Assembly (NCBI RefSeq): GCF_012570745.1
Contig: NZ_CP046212.1
Span: 286,171-350,170 of the forward strand
Length of the DNA: 64,000 nt
Source: Enterobacteriaceae endosymbiont of Donacia dentata
GTDB taxonomy: Bacteria > Pseudomonadota > Gammaproteobacteria > Enterobacterales > Enterobacteriaceae
Reading direction: 5' to 3'
Shown: positions 30,868 through 43,838 of the stretch, piece after piece
Position numbering within the stretch: position 1 is the first letter of the stretch
How the letters are laid out: every line of letters starts with the position of its first letter
Made by a program: the position numbers and the translations under genes
Notes under the pieces: model-generated
The model's input: only the letters and a program-made list of their open reading frames with translations
Database searches by the model: none
What the model was told of the DNA's origin: nothing

Positions 30868-33800
30868 TTAATTAGCATTTAATAATTCAGTTAAATTAGC
30901 AGCAGCTGAATCTACAGAAGAAATATTATTTGTTTTTTTATTAAATTTTAATTTTTTTTTCTTAATTCTATCTTGATGATAAGAATATCCAGTTCCAGCA
31001 GGAATTAATCTTCCTACAATAACATTTTCTTTTAGTCCTTTTAATTGATCACATTTTCCAGCTACTGATGATTCAGTTAATACTCTTGTTGTTTCTTGAA
31101 AAGATGCTGCAGAAATAAAAGATGAAGTTGCTAAAGATGCTTTAGTAATACCTAATAAATCATGATTATATAATGCTATATTTTTTCCTTGTTCTTGTAA
31201 TTTTTTATTTACAATTTTTATTTTTGATACTTCTACTTGTTCTCCTTCTAAAAAATTAGAATCTCCCATTTTTATTATAGTAACTTTTCGTAACATTTGA
31301 CGTATAATAACTTCTATATGTTTATCATTAATTTTAACTCCTTGAAGTCGATAAACATCTTGTACTTCATTAATTATATAGTTGGTAACTGCATTAATTC
31401 CTCTTAATCTTAAGATATCATGTGGAGATTCTGGACCATCTGAAATAATATCTCCTTTATTAATTAATTCTCCTTCAAAAATATTTAATTGTCTCCATTT
31501 TGGAATCATTTCTTCATATGGTTGAATATCAGAATTTATAGGAGTAATTATTATTCTTCTTTTTCCTTTTGTTTCTTTACCAAAAGAAATAATACCACTA
31601 ATTTCTGCTAAAATAGCAGAATCTTTTGGTTTCCTAGCTTCAAATAAATCAGCTACTCTGGGAAGTCCTCCAGTAATATCTTTTGTTCCACCTGATTCTT
31701 GTGGAACTTTTGCTAAAACATCACCTGCATTTATATGGGCACCATCTTTTAAATGAACTATTGATTTATTAGGTAAAAAATAATGTGCAGGAATGTCTGT
31801 ACCTGGAATAATTATATCTTCATCAAGATCATTTATTATTTTAATCATGGGTCTAAAATCTTTACCTATAGAAGTTCTTTCAAAAGTATCTAAAACAACA
31901 ATAGATGTTAATCCAGTTAAATCATCAGTTTGTTTTACAATTGTTTGTCCTTCTAACATATCAATAAATTTTACTTTTCCACTTACTTCACTAATAATAG
32001 GCATACTGTGAGGATCCCAATATGAAATTATTTCTCCTGCATTAATATTTGATCCATTTTTTTTTGTTATAATAGCACCATATGGTATTTTATAACTTTC
32101 TATAATTTTATTAAAATTATTAATAATTTTTAATTCAGAATTTCTGGATATTACTACTAATTTATTAGTAGAGTTTATAACTGATTTTACATTTATTAAC
32201 TTTATAACTCCATTATCTTTAACTTGAATACTTGATTCAGTAGCTGAACGAGAAGCCGCACCTCCAACATGAAAAGTTCTCATTGTTAATTGAGTTCCTG
32301 GTTCACCTATTGATTGTGCTGCAATAACTCCTATAGCTTCTCCTATATTTATTAAATGTCCTCTTGCTAAATCACGACCATAACAATATGCACATACTCC
32401 AAAATCATTTTCACAACTCACTACAGATCTTACTTTAATATTATCAATTGCATATTTTTCTAATATATCACAGTATTTTTCATTTAATAATGTATTCCTA
32501 TTAATTAAAATTTCTTTTCTATCTGGATAAAAAATATCTTCTGCAACTACTCTTCCTAATACTCTTTCTCTTAATGATTCTTTTATATCTCCTCCAGTAA
32601 TAATAGAAGAAATTTTTATACCATCTAAAGTTAAGCAATCATTTTTTGTTATAACTAAATCTTGAGCTACATCTACCAATCTACGAGTAAGATAACCAGA
32701 ATTTGCTGTTTTTAAAGCAGTATCTGCTAATCCTTTACGTGCTCCATGAGTTGAAATAAAATATTGTAAAACATTTAATCCTTCTCTAAAATTAGCGATA
32801 ATTGGAGTTTCAATAATAGAACCATCTGGTTTTGCCATTAAACCTCTCATCCCAGCTAATTGTCTAATTTGTGCTGCAGAACCTCTAGCACCAGAATCTG
32901 CCATCATAAAAATATTGTTAAAAGAACTTTGTTCTGTTATCAAACCTTTTTTATCTATTACTTTTTCTACAGACAAATTTTTCATCATAGCTTTCGCTAC
33001 TTTTTCATTAGCAGCAGCCCAAATATCAATAACTTTATTATATTTTTCTCCTGCAGTCACAAGACCTGATTGAAATTGTTCTTGAATTTCAGTAACTTCA
33101 GATTCTGCTTCAGAAATAATATCTGTTTTATTATTAGGTATTATAATATCATCTATACCTACAGAAGAACCTGATTTAGCAGCATAATAAAAACCAGTAT
33201 ACATAATTTGATCAGCAAAAATAACTGTAGATTTTAATCCTAAAATTCGATAACATATATTTAAAATGTGTGATATATCTTTCTTACCTAAAGTTTTATT
33301 TATCATATTATATGATATACCTTTAGGTACATAATTCCAAAAAATGGCTCTACCAATAGTAGTATCTACAATACTACTATTTTTTATCCATATATTCTTA
33401 ATTAAATTTTTTTTATATTCTTTTATTTTTACTTTAACACGAGCATGTAAATCAGCTTGTCCTAAAATATAAACACGTTCTGCTTCTTTAGGACCTGTTA
33501 ATATCATTCCTTCTCCATAAGCATTAATTTTATCTTTAGTCATATAATATATACCTAAAACTACATCTTGTGATGGTACAATAATTGGTTCTCCATTTGC
33601 AGGAGATAAAATATTATTAGTAGACATCATTAAAATTCTTGCTTCTAATTGAGCTTCTAATGTTAAAGGAATATGCACAGCCATTTGATCTCCATCAAAG
33701 TCTGCATTATAAGCAGCACACACTAAAGGATGTAATTGTATTGCTTTTCCTTCAATCAAAATAGGTTCAAAAGCTTGAATCCCTAACCTATGTAAGGTTG

Positions 33801-35079
33801 GAGCTCTATTTAATAGAATAGGATGTTCTTTTATTACTTCATCTAAAATATCCCATACTATTGATTCTTCTTTTTCTACCATTTTTTTTGCGGCTTTAAT
33901 GGTAGTAGCAAAACCTTTAACTTCTAATTTTCCATATATAAATGGTTTAAATAATTCTAATGCCATTTTTTTAGGTAATCCACATTGATGTAATCTTAAA
34001 TATGGACCTACAGTAATTACTGATCTTCCTGAATAATCAACTCTTTTACCTAATAAATTTTGTCTAAACCGACCTTGTTTTCCTTTAATCATATCAGCTA
34101 AAGATTTTAAAGGACGTTTATTAGAACCGGTAATAGATTTACCTCTTCTTCCATTATCTAATAAAGCATCAACAGCTTCTTGTAACATACGTTTTTCATT
34201 TTTAATAATAATATCAGGAGCTGATAATTCTAGTAAACGTTTTAATCTATTATTACGATTAATAACTCGACGATATAAATCATTTAAATCAGATGTTGCA
34301 AATCTTCCTCCATCCAAAGGAACTAAAGGTCTTAAATCTGGTGGTAGAACAGGTAATACTGTCATAATCATCCATTCTGGTTTATTACCTGAATTTATAA
34401 AAGATTCTAGTAATTTTATTCTTTTAGATATTTTTTTTCTTTTAGTTTCGGAATTAGTATTATTTAATTCATCACGTAATATTTTACATTCTTGTTTTAA
34501 ATTAATATTTTTTAATAAATACTGTATTGCTTCTGCTCCCATCTTAGCTTCAAATTCATCACCAAATTCTTCTAATGCATTTGAATATTGTTCTTCAGAT
34601 AAAATTTGTTTTTTATTTAATGAAGACATACCTTCTTCAATTACTACATACGATTCAAAATATAATACTCTTTCTATATCCCTTAAAGGAATATTTAATA
34701 ATAAACCTATTCTAGAAGGTAATGATTTTAAAAACCATATATGTGCAATAGGTGATGCTAATTCAATATGTCCCATACGATCTCTTCTAACTTTAGTTTG
34801 TGTTACTTCTACTCCACATTTTTCACAAACAACACCTCTATGTTTTAGACGTTTATATTTACCGCATAAACACTCATAATCTTTAATAGGACCAAAAATA
34901 CGTGCACAAAATAATCCATCTCTTTCTGGTTTAAATGTACGATAATTAATTGTTTCAGGTTTTTTTACTTCTCCAAAAGACCAAGATTTTATCATATCAG
35001 AAGAAGCTAAAGAAAGTTTTATTGTATCAAATTCTTCAATTTTATTTTGTGATTTTAAAAAATTAAATAAATCTTTCAC
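30868..35079 (-). CDS. rpoC: DNA-directed RNA polymerase subunit beta'
   Basis: The largest RNA polymerase subunit. Its 1403 residues match E. coli (1407) with no visible deletion. The N-terminal zinc finger ([13 protein letters not shown] then CEKC, from about residue 70), the catalytic magnesium loop [12 protein letters not shown] near 460, the second zinc site [17 protein letters not shown] and the trigger-loop region [19 protein letters not shown] are intact. It follows rpoB by 49 bp at the end of the fused ribosomal/RNAP operon. Confidence 0.99.
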   Translation of the reverse strand: MKDLFNFLKSQNKIEEFDTIKLSLASSDMIKSWSFGEVKKPETINYRTFKPERDGLFCARIFGPIKDYECLCGKYKRLKHRGVVCEKCGVEVTQTKVRRDRMGHIELASPIAHIWFLKSLPSRIGLLLNIPLRDIERVLYFESYVVIEEGMSSLNKKQILSEEQYSNALEEFGDEFEAKMGAEAIQYLLKNINLKQECKILRDELNNTNSETKRKKISKRIKLLESFINSGNKPEWMIMTVLPVLPPDLRPLVPLDGGRFATSDLNDLYRRVINRNNRLKRLLELSAPDIIIKNEKRMLQEAVDALLDNGRRGKSITGSNKRPLKSLADMIKGKQGRFRQNLLGKRVDYSGRSVITVGPYLRLHQCGLPKKMALELFKPFIYGKLEVKGFATTIKAAKKMVEKEESIVWDILDEVIKEHPILLNRAPTLHRLGIQAFEPILIEGKAIQLHPLVCAAYNADFDGDQMAVHIPLTLEAQLEARILMMSTNNILSPANGEPIIVPSQDVVLGIYYMTKDKINAYGEGMILTGPKEAERVYILGQADLHARVKVKIKEYKKNLIKNIWIKNSSIVDTTIGRAIFWNYVPKGISYNMINKTLGKKDISHILNICYRILGLKSTVIFADQIMYTGFYYAAKSGSSVGIDDIIIPNNKTDIISEAESEVTEIQEQFQSGLVTAGEKYNKVIDIWAAANEKVAKAMMKNLSVEKVIDKKGLITEQSSFNNIFMMADSGARGSAAQIRQLAGMRGLMAKPDGSIIETPIIANFREGLNVLQYFISTHGARKGLADTALKTANSGYLTRRLVDVAQDLVITKNDCLTLDGIKISSIITGGDIKESLRERVLGRVVAEDIFYPDRKEILINRNTLLNEKYCDILEKYAIDNIKVRSVVSCENDFGVCAYCYGRDLARGHLINIGEAIGVIAAQSIGEPGTQLTMRTFHVGGAASRSATESSIQVKDNGVIKLINVKSVINSTNKLVVISRNSELKIINNFNKIIESYKIPYGAIITKKNGSNINAGEIISYWDPHSMPIISEVSGKVKFIDMLEGQTIVKQTDDLTGLTSIVVLDTFERTSIGKDFRPMIKIINDLDEDIIIPGTDIPAHYFLPNKSIVHLKDGAHINAGDVLAKVPQESGGTKDITGGLPRVADLFEARKPKDSAILAEISGIISFGKETKGKRRIIITPINSDIQPYEEMIPKWRQLNIFEGELINKGDIISDGPESPHDILRLRGINAVTNYIINEVQDVYRLQGVKINDKHIEVIIRQMLRKVTIIKMGDSNFLEGEQVEVSKIKIVNKKLQEQGKNIALYNHDLLGITKASLATSSFISAASFQETTRVLTESSVAGKCDQLKGLKENVIVGRLIPAGTGYSYHQDRIKKKKLKFNKKTNNISSVDSAAANLTELLNAN

Positions 35080-35128
35080 AAATTTATTACCTCAATCATA
35101 TTATGAGTAGATAAAACTTTAATAATTA

Positions 35129-38100
35129 CTATTTATTTTCTAAATTAATATTTATACCTAAAGATCGTATTTCTTTTAATAAAACATTAAATGACTCTGG
35201 AATACCAGCATTCATTTGATGATTTCCATCAACAATATTTTTATACATTTTTGTTCTACCATTTACATCATCAGATTTAATTGTTAGCATTTCTTGTAAA
35301 GTATATGCTGCTCCGTATGCTTCTAATGCCCAAACTTCCATTTCACCAAATCTTTGGCCTCCAAATTGAGCTTTCCCTCCTAATGGTTGTTGTGTTACTA
35401 AACTATAGGAACCTGTAGATCTAGCATGCATCTTATCGTCTACTAAATGATTTAATTTTAACATATACATATATCCGACAGTAACAGGATTTTCAAAAGG
35501 TTCTCCTGTACGTCCATCATATAATTTAATTTGACCAGAAACTGGTAAATCTGATAATTTTAATAATTCTTTAATTTCATTTTCTTTAGCACCATCAAAT
35601 ACTGGTGTTGCTATAGGTAATCCTGTTTTTAAATTATTTGCTAATAACATAATTTCGTTATTATTAAAATTATTTAAATTAATATCTTGATAAGTATCAT
35701 CACCAATATCATATGCTTTTTGTAAAAAAATACGTATTTTTTCTATATTTTTTTCTTTTAATAAAGAATTAATTTTATTACCTATTTCTTTAGCTGCCAT
35801 ACCTAAATGAGTTTCTAAAATTTGTCCTATATTCATTCTAGATGGTACACCTAAAGGATTTAATACAATATCAACAGGAATTCCATTATTATCGTAAGGC
35901 ATATCTTCTACAGGACAAATTTTAGAAATAACACCTTTATTTCCATGTCTTCCCGCCATTTTATCTCCTGGTTGTATTTGTCTTTTTACTGCTAAATTTA
36001 CTTTAATAATTTTTAAAATTCCGGGAGCTAAATCATTACCTTGTATAATTTTTTTTTTTTGTATTTTTATTTTCTTTTCAAATATATTTTTTATTTCTGT
36101 ATATTGTTTAATATAATCATTTAATTTTTTTTGTTCTATTTTATCTTTTAAAGAAATAGAACTAAAATAGTTAATATCAAAATTTTTTATATTCTCTTTT
36201 ACTAAAAAATTATTATTCAATAAAAATTTTTTTATATTTAAAATAATATTTTCTTCAAAAATTTTTTGTTCAGCAAATAAATCTTTCTTTATTTGATTAA
36301 ATTGCATTTCTTCAATTTCTAAAGTCCTTTTATCTTTTTTTACTCCATCTCTTGTAAAAATTTGAACATCAATAACTGTGCCTAAAGTTCCATTAGGAAC
36401 ACGTAAAGAAGTATCTTTTACATCAGAAGCTTTTTCCCCAAAAATAGCACGCAATAATTTTTCTTCTGGAGATAACTGTGTTTCCCCTTTTGGGGTAACT
36501 TTACCTACAAGAATATCACCACTTTTAACTTCAGCACCAATATATACAATTCCACATTCATCTAATTTAGATAAAGAAGATTCACTTACATTTGGTATAT
36601 CTGATGTAATTTCTTCTTTTCCTAATTTTGTATCACGGGATATACAAGATAATTCTTGTATATGTATAGTAGTAAATTTATCTTTTTGCACAATTTTTTC
36701 TGATAATAAAATTGAATCTTCAAAGTTATAACCATTCCATGGCATAAAAGCTACTCTCATATTTTGTCCTAATGCTAATTCTCCTAAATCTGTAGCTGGA
36801 CCATCTGCTAAAACATCACCTTGATATACTAATTCATTTAAGTGAACACATGGAATTTGATTAATACATGTATTTTGATTAGATCGTATATATTTTTCTA
36901 AATTATATATATCTATATTATTTTGAGTATTAATGTTATCATTTATTTTTATAATAATTTTTGAAGAATCTACATATTGTACAACACCAGAATTTTTAGC
37001 AATAACAGTTACACCAGAATCAATTGCTACAATTCTTTCCATACCAGTTCCTACTAATGGTTTTTCAGCTTTTAAAGTAGGAACTGCTTGTCTTTGCATA
37101 TTAGCACCCATTAAGGCTCTATTAGCATCATCATGTTCTAAAAAAGGAATTAATGAAGCCCCTACAGAAACAATTTGTTGTGTAGAAACATCCATATAAT
37201 GAATTTGATTTTTTTTAAATAAACCAGATTCTCCTTTATAACGACATATAATAAATTCATTAATTATGTATCCATTTTGATCAAAATCAGTATTAGCTTG
37301 TGCAATAATAAAATTTCCTTCTTCTATGGAAGACAAATAATTAATTTTATTAGTAACCAATCCATTTTTTACAAATCTATATGGTGTTTCTAAAAAACCA
37401 TATTCATTTGTTCGTGCATATACTGATAATGAATTTATTAAACCTATATTAGGACCTTCTGGAGTTTCAATTGGACATACTCTTCCATAATGAGTCGGAT
37501 GTACATCTCTAACTTCAAACCCAGCTCTTTCTCTAGTTAATCCTCCTGGTCCTAAAGCAGAAATACGTCGTTTATGTGTAATTTCAGATAATGGATTATT
37601 TTGATCCATAAATTGAGATAATTGACTAGAACAAAAAAATTCTTTTATAGCTGCAGAAATTGGTTTAGCATTAATCATATCTTGAGGTGTTAAAGTATCT
37701 AAATCTCCTAAAGACAATCTTTCTTTTACAGCTCTTTCAACACGAATTAAACCTATGCGAAACTGATTTTCTGCCATTTCACCAATAGAACGTATTCTTC
37801 TATTACCTAAATGATCAATATCATCGATACTTCCTTTTCCATTACGGATATTAATTAATTTTTTAATTACATCAATAATATCTTTTTTACTAAGTGTCCC
37901 TTTACCATTAACATTTTCACGTAATAATGAACGATTAAACTTCATTCTACCAACAGGAGATAAATCATAACGATCTTCTACAAAAAATAATCTTTTAAAT
38001 AACATTTCTGCTGCTTCTTTTGTAGGTGGTTCTCCTGGGCGCATCATTCTATATATTTCTACTAAAGCTTCTAAACGATTTGTAGTAGTATCTAATTTTA

Positions 38101-39148
38101 ATGTTTCAGAAATATAAGCACCATGATCTAAATCATTAGTAAAAATTGTTTCAATAAAATTATTACTTTTAAAAATTTTATTAATTATATCTATAGATAA
38201 TGGAGAATTAGCAGAAATAATAATTTCTCCAGTAGAATTATCTATATAATCTTTATTAACTATCTTACCTACCATATATTCTATAGGAATATTAATACAT
38301 TTTACTTTATTTCTTTTTAAATGATTAATATGACGTATAGTAATTCTTTTACCTTTTTTGACGTAACAAATATTATCATATTTAATATCAAAAAATGCTG
38401 TTTCTCCTCTTAATCTATCAGGAATTAACACCATCGATATTTTTTCATTTTTTATATGAAAAATAGTTTTTTTAAAAAAAATATTTAATATTGATTCTAT
38501 ATCATAATCTAAAGCACGTAAAATAATTGTAATAGGTAATTTTCTTCTTCTATCTATACGTACAAAAATATTATCTTTAGCATCAAATTCAAAATCTAAC
38601 CAAGAACCTCTATAAGGTATAATTCTAGCATTATATAATATTTTTCCTGATGAGTGTGTTTTTCCTTTATCACTATCAAAAAAAACTCCAGGACTTCTAT
38701 GTAATTGTGAAACAACTACACGTTCAATTCCATTTACTATAAAAGTACCATTTTTTGTCATTAATGGTATTTCACCCATGTATACTTCTTGTTCTTTTAT
38801 ATTTTTAATTGATAATTTTGATATTTCTTTATCATAAACAATTAATTTTAATATTACTTTTAAGGAAGCTGAATATGTCATACCTCTTGTATGACATTCT
38901 TTAACACTATAAAGAGATTTTCCTAAACTATAATCAACATATTCTAGTTTAGAATAACCACTATAACTAAATATAGGAAAAATACTTTTTAATGCAGCTT
39001 CTAAACCATATTGTCCTTTAGGATCTTTTCTTATAAATTTTTTAAATGAATCTATTTGTATAGAAAGTAAATATGGAATATTTAAAACTTGAGGTCTTTT
39101 TCCAAAATTTTTACGAATGCGTTTTTTTTCAGTTTGAGAATAAACCAT
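35129..39148 (-). CDS. rpoB: DNA-directed RNA polymerase subunit beta
   Basis: The beta subunit of RNA polymerase; 1339 residues against 1342 in E. coli. The rifampicin-pocket region ([29 protein letters not shown] in two halves) matches the sensitive E. coli sequence at the usual resistance positions. Other conserved blocks include [34 protein letters not shown] and the C-terminal [31 protein letters not shown] box precedes the ATG. It lies 107 bp after rplL, as in the enteric rplKAJL-rpoBC order. Confidence 0.99.
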   Translation of the reverse strand: MVYSQTEKKRIRKNFGKRPQVLNIPYLLSIQIDSFKKFIRKDPKGQYGLEAALKSIFPIFSYSGYSKLEYVDYSLGKSLYSVKECHTRGMTYSASLKVILKLIVYDKEISKLSIKNIKEQEVYMGEIPLMTKNGTFIVNGIERVVVSQLHRSPGVFFDSDKGKTHSSGKILYNARIIPYRGSWLDFEFDAKDNIFVRIDRRRKLPITIILRALDYDIESILNIFFKKTIFHIKNEKISMVLIPDRLRGETAFFDIKYDNICYVKKGKRITIRHINHLKRNKVKCINIPIEYMVGKIVNKDYIDNSTGEIIISANSPLSIDIINKIFKSNNFIETIFTNDLDHGAYISETLKLDTTTNRLEALVEIYRMMRPGEPPTKEAAEMLFKRLFFVEDRYDLSPVGRMKFNRSLLRENVNGKGTLSKKDIIDVIKKLINIRNGKGSIDDIDHLGNRRIRSIGEMAENQFRIGLIRVERAVKERLSLGDLDTLTPQDMINAKPISAAIKEFFCSSQLSQFMDQNNPLSEITHKRRISALGPGGLTRERAGFEVRDVHPTHYGRVCPIETPEGPNIGLINSLSVYARTNEYGFLETPYRFVKNGLVTNKINYLSSIEEGNFIIAQANTDFDQNGYIINEFIICRYKGESGLFKKNQIHYMDVSTQQIVSVGASLIPFLEHDDANRALMGANMQRQAVPTLKAEKPLVGTGMERIVAIDSGVTVIAKNSGVVQYVDSSKIIIKINDNINTQNNIDIYNLEKYIRSNQNTCINQIPCVHLNELVYQGDVLADGPATDLGELALGQNMRVAFMPWNGYNFEDSILLSEKIVQKDKFTTIHIQELSCISRDTKLGKEEITSDIPNVSESSLSKLDECGIVYIGAEVKSGDILVGKVTPKGETQLSPEEKLLRAIFGEKASDVKDTSLRVPNGTLGTVIDVQIFTRDGVKKDKRTLEIEEMQFNQIKKDLFAEQKIFEENIILNIKKFLLNNNFLVKENIKNFDINYFSSISLKDKIEQKKLNDYIKQYTEIKNIFEKKIKIQKKKIIQGNDLAPGILKIIKVNLAVKRQIQPGDKMAGRHGNKGVISKICPVEDMPYDNNGIPVDIVLNPLGVPSRMNIGQILETHLGMAAKEIGNKINSLLKEKNIEKIRIFLQKAYDIGDDTYQDINLNNFNNNEIMLLANNLKTGLPIATPVFDGAKENEIKELLKLSDLPVSGQIKLYDGRTGEPFENPVTVGYMYMLKLNHLVDDKMHARSTGSYSLVTQQPLGGKAQFGGQRFGEMEVWALEAYGAAYTLQEMLTIKSDDVNGRTKMYKNIVDGNHQMNAGIPESFNVLLKEIRSLGININLENK

Positions 39149-39255
39149 ATGGTTCCTCAGTTATCTGATAAATTAAGCAATTAAATTAGTATTATTACTC
39201 GTAATAAAAATTACTTATATAATAAAATTATTATTATATAATAATTATTTTTAAA

Positions 39256-39621
39256 TTATTTAATCTCTATTTCTGCTCCAGAAATTTTTAATTTTGATTC
39301 TAAATCTAAAGCTTCTTCTTTACTAACAGATTCTTTTAATATTACAGGAGCTGATTCTACTAAATCTTTAGCTTCTTTTAATCCTAAATTCATTATACTT
39401 CTAACAACTTTTATAACGGATATTTTATTTTTTCCTATACTTTTTAAGTATACATTAAATTCTACTTGTTCTTTTATTTCTTTCTCATTATTACTATTCT
39501 GTTCATTTTTTACTATACTAGTAACACCAAATTTTTTTTCCATGGTATTAATTAGTTCCATTATATCCATAACGGACATAGATTCTACAGCTTCTATTAT
39601 TTGTTCTTTAGTTATAGGCAT
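39256..39621 (-). CDS. rplL: 50S ribosomal protein L7/L12
   Basis: The stalk protein that recruits translation GTPases, present as dimers on L10. The 121 residues equal E. coli. The N-terminal dimerisation helix pair (about 1-32), the hinge (33-52, here Asn/Glu-rich rather than Ala-rich) and the C-terminal factor-binding domain ([23 protein letters not shown], read in two parts) are clear. It lies between rplJ and rpoB. Confidence 0.97.
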   Translation of the reverse strand: MPITKEQIIEAVESMSVMDIMELINTMEKKFGVTSIVKNEQNSNNEKEIKEQVEFNVYLKSIGKNKISVIKVVRSIMNLGLKEAKDLVESAPVILKESVSKEEALDLESKLKISGAEIEIK

Positions 39622-39676
39622 AATATATATTTTCCTTTATCAAAAAGAATAAAATTTTTTATTAAAAAAATTAAAT

Positions 39677-40165
39677 TTATTTTATATTTTTAATGCTGAT
39701 TAAAGTTCTTATTAATTTTCCTATAGAAATGTCTTTTATAATTATTAAAAAACGTACTATAGCCTCTTCATAAGTAGGTAATTCTGCTAAAATAGAAATA
39801 TTTTCACTATTTATTATTTTATTATTATATGATGCTGCTTTAATTTTAAATTTTTCATTAATTTTATTAAATTTTTTAATTAAACGCGCGGCAGCTCCAG
39901 GATGTTTAAGTGAGTAAGCAATTAATATTGGTCCATTTATTAATGGTTCCAAACATTGGAAATTACTATTTTTTATAATTAATTTTAGTAATTTATTTCT
40001 AATAATATTTATTATTACATCATTTTCTCTACTTTTTTTCCTTAATTTATTTAAGTCATTAGTACAAATTCCGGAAAAATCGATAATTACAGCTGATAAA
40101 GCACATTGATTTATTTTACTTATTTTTGCAACAATCATTTTTTTTTTTTTTATATTTAATGACAT
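39677..40165 (-). CDS. rplJ: 50S ribosomal protein L10
   Basis: L10 anchors the L7/L12 dimers and in E. coli represses its own operon by binding the mRNA leader. The 162 residues match E. coli (165). VAKISKINQCALSAVIIDF, HPGAAARLIKKF and LPTYEEAIVRFL are conserved, and the C-terminal helix binding L12 is present. The 141-bp gap upstream (after rplA) could hold the leader; I see only weak AT-rich pairing there. Confidence 0.96.
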   Translation of the reverse strand: MSLNIKKKKMIVAKISKINQCALSAVIIDFSGICTNDLNKLRKKSRENDVIINIIRNKLLKLIIKNSNFQCLEPLINGPILIAYSLKHPGAAARLIKKFNKINEKFKIKAASYNNKIINSENISILAELPTYEEAIVRFLIIIKDISIGKLIRTLISIKNIK

Positions 40166-40306
40166 TAGAAGATTATTGCACTCCTGAATTTTTATAAAAA
40201 AAGAATTAAAATTATAACATAAAATATAAAATTTTTAAAAAAATACCAAATAATTTTATAAAAAAATAATAATCTATATATTAAAATTTTTTTATAAAAT
40301 AAAAAA

Positions 40307-41008
40307 TTAATTTATTAAATTCATACAATCTTTAGTAATATTTATAGAAATTCCCATTGTAGAAGATATATATATTTTTTTTATATAATTTCCTTTTAAT
40401 TGTACTGGTCTATATTTTATTAATGTTTTTAATAAACATTGTAAATTTTCTTTAATTTTATAATTTTTAAAATTAATTTTTCCTATATTAGTATGAATAA
40501 TACCATTTTTATCATTACGAAAATTTATTTGTCCATTTCTGATTTTTTTAATTGTTTCACCAATATTATTAGTTATTGTACCTAATTTAGGATTAGGCAT
40601 TAATCCTTTTGGACCAAGAATAGGTCCTAATTTACTTACTATATCCATAGCTCCTGGTGTAGCTATTACCACATCAAATTTTTTTTCACCATTATTAATT
40701 TTACTTGCTAAATCAGACATACCAATAAATTCTACTTTTAATTTTTTTGCTTGTATTGCTTCATCACCATCAGCAAAAACTGCTATTCTAATATAATTAC
40801 CAGTACCATGTTTTAAACAAACATTACCTCTAATATTTTGTTCTGTTTTTTTTGTATCTATTCCTAAATTTATAGCAATATCAATACTTTCAATAAATTT
40901 TACTTTACTTAAAGATTTTAAATTATTAATAGCATCTTCAATAGAAGATTGCTTTTTAATATTCATATTTTTATACATTAAATCCATACGTTTTGTTAAT
41001 TTTATCAT
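40307..41008 (-). CDS. rplA: 50S ribosomal protein L1
   Basis: L1 forms the mobile stalk near the E site and represses the L11 operon in E. coli. The 233 residues match E. coli (234). The start MIKLTKRMDLMYKN, LGIDTKKTEQNIRG, GPILGPKGLMPNPKLGT and the C-terminal ISSTMGISINI are conserved. It begins 6 bp after the rplK stop, so the two are translationally close. Confidence 0.97.
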   Translation of the reverse strand: MIKLTKRMDLMYKNMNIKKQSSIEDAINNLKSLSKVKFIESIDIAINLGIDTKKTEQNIRGNVCLKHGTGNYIRIAVFADGDEAIQAKKLKVEFIGMSDLASKINNGEKKFDVVIATPGAMDIVSKLGPILGPKGLMPNPKLGTITNNIGETIKKIRNGQINFRNDKNGIIHTNIGKINFKNYKIKENLQCLLKTLIKYRPVQLKGNYIKKIYISSTMGISINITKDCMNLIN

Positions 41009-41014
41009 TATATT

Positions 41015-41443
41015 TTAATCCTTAATAGTTAATCCCATAGAACGTGCAGTACCTTCTATAGATAACATCATAGATTCAATATTAATTCCTGTCATATCAA
41101 CATATTTTATTTCTGCAATTTTACGAATTTGATCACGTGTAATTATTCCAATTTTATCTATATTGGGTTTACTTGATCCTTTTTTAATACCAATTATTTT
41201 TTTTATTATTGCAGATGTAGGAGGAGTTTTTGTAATAAAAGTAAAAGTCTTATCAATATAAACAGTAATAACTACTGGAATAGGCATATTTTTTTCTAAA
41301 TTTTTTGTTTTTGTATTAAAATCTTTACAAAAATTCATGATATTTAATCCATGTTGTCCTAATGCAGGTCCAATAGGAGGACTAGGATTAGCATTACCAG
41401 CAGGAACTTGTAATTTTATGTAAGTTTTTATTTTTTTTGCCAT
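41015..41443 (-). CDS. rplK: 50S ribosomal protein L11
   Basis: L11 binds the GTPase-associated centre of 23S rRNA, whose gene is at the window end. The 142 residues equal E. coli. The proline-rich switch [19 protein letters not shown] and the C-terminal RNA-binding domain ([20 protein letters not shown]) are intact. It is the first gene of rplKAJL and lies 65 bp after nusG. Confidence 0.98.
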   Translation of the reverse strand: MAKKIKTYIKLQVPAGNANPSPPIGPALGQHGLNIMNFCKDFNTKTKNLEKNMPIPVVITVYIDKTFTFITKTPPTSAIIKKIIGIKKGSSKPNIDKIGIITRDQIRKIAEIKYVDMTGINIESMMLSIEGTARSMGLTIKD

Positions 41444-41508
41444 AATATTTTCTCTAATTATTATAAAATAAATATTTAATTTAATTATATAAATTTTTTA
41501 AATAAAAA

Positions 41509-42054
41509 TTATCCTTTTTCTATTTGACAAAAGTTAAGATCAACAGGTGTTGATCGTCCAAAAATTGATACAGAAACTTTTAATCTACTTTTTTCATAAT
41601 CTACTTCTTCAACTATTCCATTAAAATCAGAAAAAGGACCATCTTTTACTCTAATCATTTCTCCTGGTTCAAATAAAATTTTTGGTCTAGGTTTATCACC
41701 AATTTTTTGTAAACGTCCTATAATAATATTTACTTCTTTTTCACTAATAGGACAAGGATTATCAGGTGTCCCTCCTATAAAACCTAAAACTTTAGGAATA
41801 CTACGTACTAAATGCCAACTTAATTCTTTCATAATCATATTAATTAATATATATCCCGGGAAAAATTTACGATCACTTTTATATTTTTTCCCTTTACGTA
41901 TTTCAATAATAGATTCAGTAGGTACTAAAATTTTACCAAAAAAATCATCCATAGAATGAATTTTAATATATTCTTTTAATGATTCTACAATACGATTTTC
42001 AAAACCAGAACGAGCTTGAATTACATACCATTTTTTTTTTAAAGATTTATACAT
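41509..42054 (-). CDS. nusG: transcription antitermination factor NusG
   Basis: NusG bridges RNA polymerase to Rho or to the leading ribosome (via S10). The 181 residues equal E. coli. The NGN domain ([43 protein letters not shown]) and the KOW domain ([21 protein letters not shown]) are complete. It starts 1 nt after secE, the usual secE-nusG coupling. Confidence 0.98.
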   Translation of the reverse strand: MYKSLKKKWYVIQARSGFENRIVESLKEYIKIHSMDDFFGKILVPTESIIEIRKGKKYKSDRKFFPGYILINMIMKELSWHLVRSIPKVLGFIGGTPDNPCPISEKEVNIIIGRLQKIGDKPRPKILFEPGEMIRVKDGPFSDFNGIVEEVDYEKSRLKVSVSIFGRSTPVDLNFCQIEKG

Positions 42055-42055
42055 A

Positions 42056-42433
42056 TTATACCCTTGTTCCAGTTAAAAATGATATTAAATAAATTAGAAA
42101 ATTATCTAATATCCAAATAATAATTGACATTATTATGGTAATAATTGTAATAACTAAAGTTGTTTGCCAAGTGTATTTATATGTAGGCCATATTACTTTA
42201 CGAGTTTCTATTTTCGTTTCATTTATAAAAAAAAGTAATTTTTTACCTTTATTAGTAGTTAATATAATATAACTTATTAAAGTTAAAACTAAAAAAAATA
42301 ATATTAAACGAATAAATAAAGGTATATTTTGATAATGATAGTTACATATTATAGTAAAAATTAATAAAAATAAACTAATAAACCATTTAATAATTTCTAT
42401 AAAATTTTTATTTATATTTTTTCTAAATTCCAT
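42056..42433 (-). CDS. secE: preprotein translocase subunit SecE
   Basis: An essential subunit of the SecYEG channel. The 125 residues (127 in E. coli) contain three hydrophobic segments (about 15-33, 38-56 and 92-115). The conserved amphipathic stretch [20 protein letters not shown] before the last segment is the hallmark of the family. It lies between tuf and nusG, as tufB-secE-nusG in E. coli. Confidence 0.96.
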   Translation of the reverse strand: MEFRKNINKNFIEIIKWFISLFLLIFTIICNYHYQNIPLFIRLILFFLVLTLISYIILTTNKGKKLLFFINETKIETRKVIWPTYKYTWQTTLVITIITIIMSIIIWILDNFLIYLISFLTGTRV

Positions 42434-42521
42434 AATATTAATTGTCTATTAACTAATAAAAATTTAATTATATAAATAATAAAAAAATTTTACTAATAAT
42501 TTATTATAATTTTAAATATTA

Positions 42522-42568
42522 AAAAGAATCAAAGGGAGGTTTTATATATATTTCCCTTATCTTCTTTT
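42522..42568 (-). terminator. terminator or attenuator between tuf and secE
   Basis: AAGGGA pairs with TCCCTT and, further out, AAAAGAA pairs with TTCTTTT, with internal asymmetry, in one of the few GC-containing hairpins of the window. On the minus strand a T-rich run follows. It probably ends or attenuates tuf transcription, leaving secE to read-through or a separate promoter. Confidence 0.65.
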
Positions 42569-42577
42569 ATTTTTTCT

Positions 42578-43762
42578 TTATTGTAAAATTTTTGTAACTA
42601 CTCCTGCTCCTACGGTACGTCCACCTTCACGAATAGCAAAACGTAAACCATTATTCATCGCTATAGGATTAATTAATGTAACGATCATATTAATATTATC
42701 TCCAGGCATAACCATTTCAATATTTGAAGGTAATTCTATAGTTCCAGTTACGTCTGTTGTTCTAAAATAGAATTGAGGACGATATCCTTTAAAAAAGGCC
42801 GTATGTCTACCACCTTCATCTTTAGATAAAATATATACTTCTGCTTCAAATTTAGTATGAGGTGTTATTGATCCTGGTTTTGCTAAAACTTGTCCTCTTT
42901 CTATATCCTCTCTTTTTATTCCCCGAAGTAAAACTCCTATATTTTCGCCCGCACGTCCCTCATCTAATAATTTACGAAACATTTCTACCCCGGTACAAAT
43001 AGACTTAATAGTACTTTTAATACCTATAATTTCTACTTCTTCTCCAATTTTTATTATACCTTTTTCTACTCTTCCAGTAACTACTGTACCTCTTCCTGAA
43101 ATTGAAAAAACATCTTCAATTGGTAATAGAAAAGGTTTATCAATATCCCTTATAGGATCAGGAATATAACTATCCAAATATTTTGTTAATTCTATTATTT
43201 TATTTTCCCATTTTTTATCACCTTCTAATGCTTTTAAAGCAGATCCTCGAATAACAGGTGTAGTATCTCCTGGAAAATTATATTGTGTTAATAAGTCACG
43301 TACTTCCATTTCAACTAATTCTAGTAATTCTTCATCATCAACCATATCACATTTATTAAGAAAGACGATAATATAAGGAACACCTACTTGTCTTGCCAAT
43401 AAAATATGTTCTCTAGTCTGAGGCATAGGACCATCTGTTGCTGCTACAACTAATATAGCACCATCCATTTGAGCAGCACCTGTAATCATATTTTTTACAT
43501 AATCAGCATGTCCAGGACAATCTACATGAGCATAATGACGAGATTTAGTATCATATTCAACATGAGAAGTATTTATAGTTATACCTCTTTCTTTTTCTTC
43601 TGGAGCATTGTCAATTTGATCAAAAGCTTTTGCGGTACCACCATATTTTTTAGATAAAACAGTTGTAATAGCTGCTGTTAAAGTTGTTTTACCATGATCA
43701 ACATGACCTATAGTACCTACATTAATATGAGGTTTAGATCGTTCGAATTTTTTTTTAGACAT
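42578..43762 (-). CDS. tuf: elongation factor Tu
   Basis: EF-Tu delivers aminoacyl-tRNA to the ribosome. The 394 residues equal E. coli EF-Tu and are extremely conserved: [60 protein letters not shown] and the domain 2/3 tRNA-binding segments. It is the only tuf in the window. Upstream is fusA, as for tufA, and downstream is secE-nusG, as for tufB, so it joins two operons that are far apart in E. coli. Confidence 0.99.
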   Translation of the reverse strand: MSKKKFERSKPHINVGTIGHVDHGKTTLTAAITTVLSKKYGGTAKAFDQIDNAPEEKERGITINTSHVEYDTKSRHYAHVDCPGHADYVKNMITGAAQMDGAILVVAATDGPMPQTREHILLARQVGVPYIIVFLNKCDMVDDEELLELVEMEVRDLLTQYNFPGDTTPVIRGSALKALEGDKKWENKIIELTKYLDSYIPDPIRDIDKPFLLPIEDVFSISGRGTVVTGRVEKGIIKIGEEVEIIGIKSTIKSICTGVEMFRKLLDEGRAGENIGVLLRGIKREDIERGQVLAKPGSITPHTKFEAEVYILSKDEGGRHTAFFKGYRPQFYFRTTDVTGTIELPSNIEMVMPGDNINMIVTLINPIAMNNGLRFAIREGGRTVGAGVVTKILQ

Positions 43763-43838
43763 AGTAAAAAATATCCTTCTAAATAAATTAAAATTTTTTA
43801 TAAAAATTTTAAAATTTGATTAAAATTTAATTAAAATT

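Noticed and set aside
36378-36731. 117-codon frame on the plus strand opposite rpoB, and similar frames opposite infB, aroA, rpoC and tuf
   Set aside because: They are mirror frames of strongly conserved genes, with no ribosome-binding site or homology.
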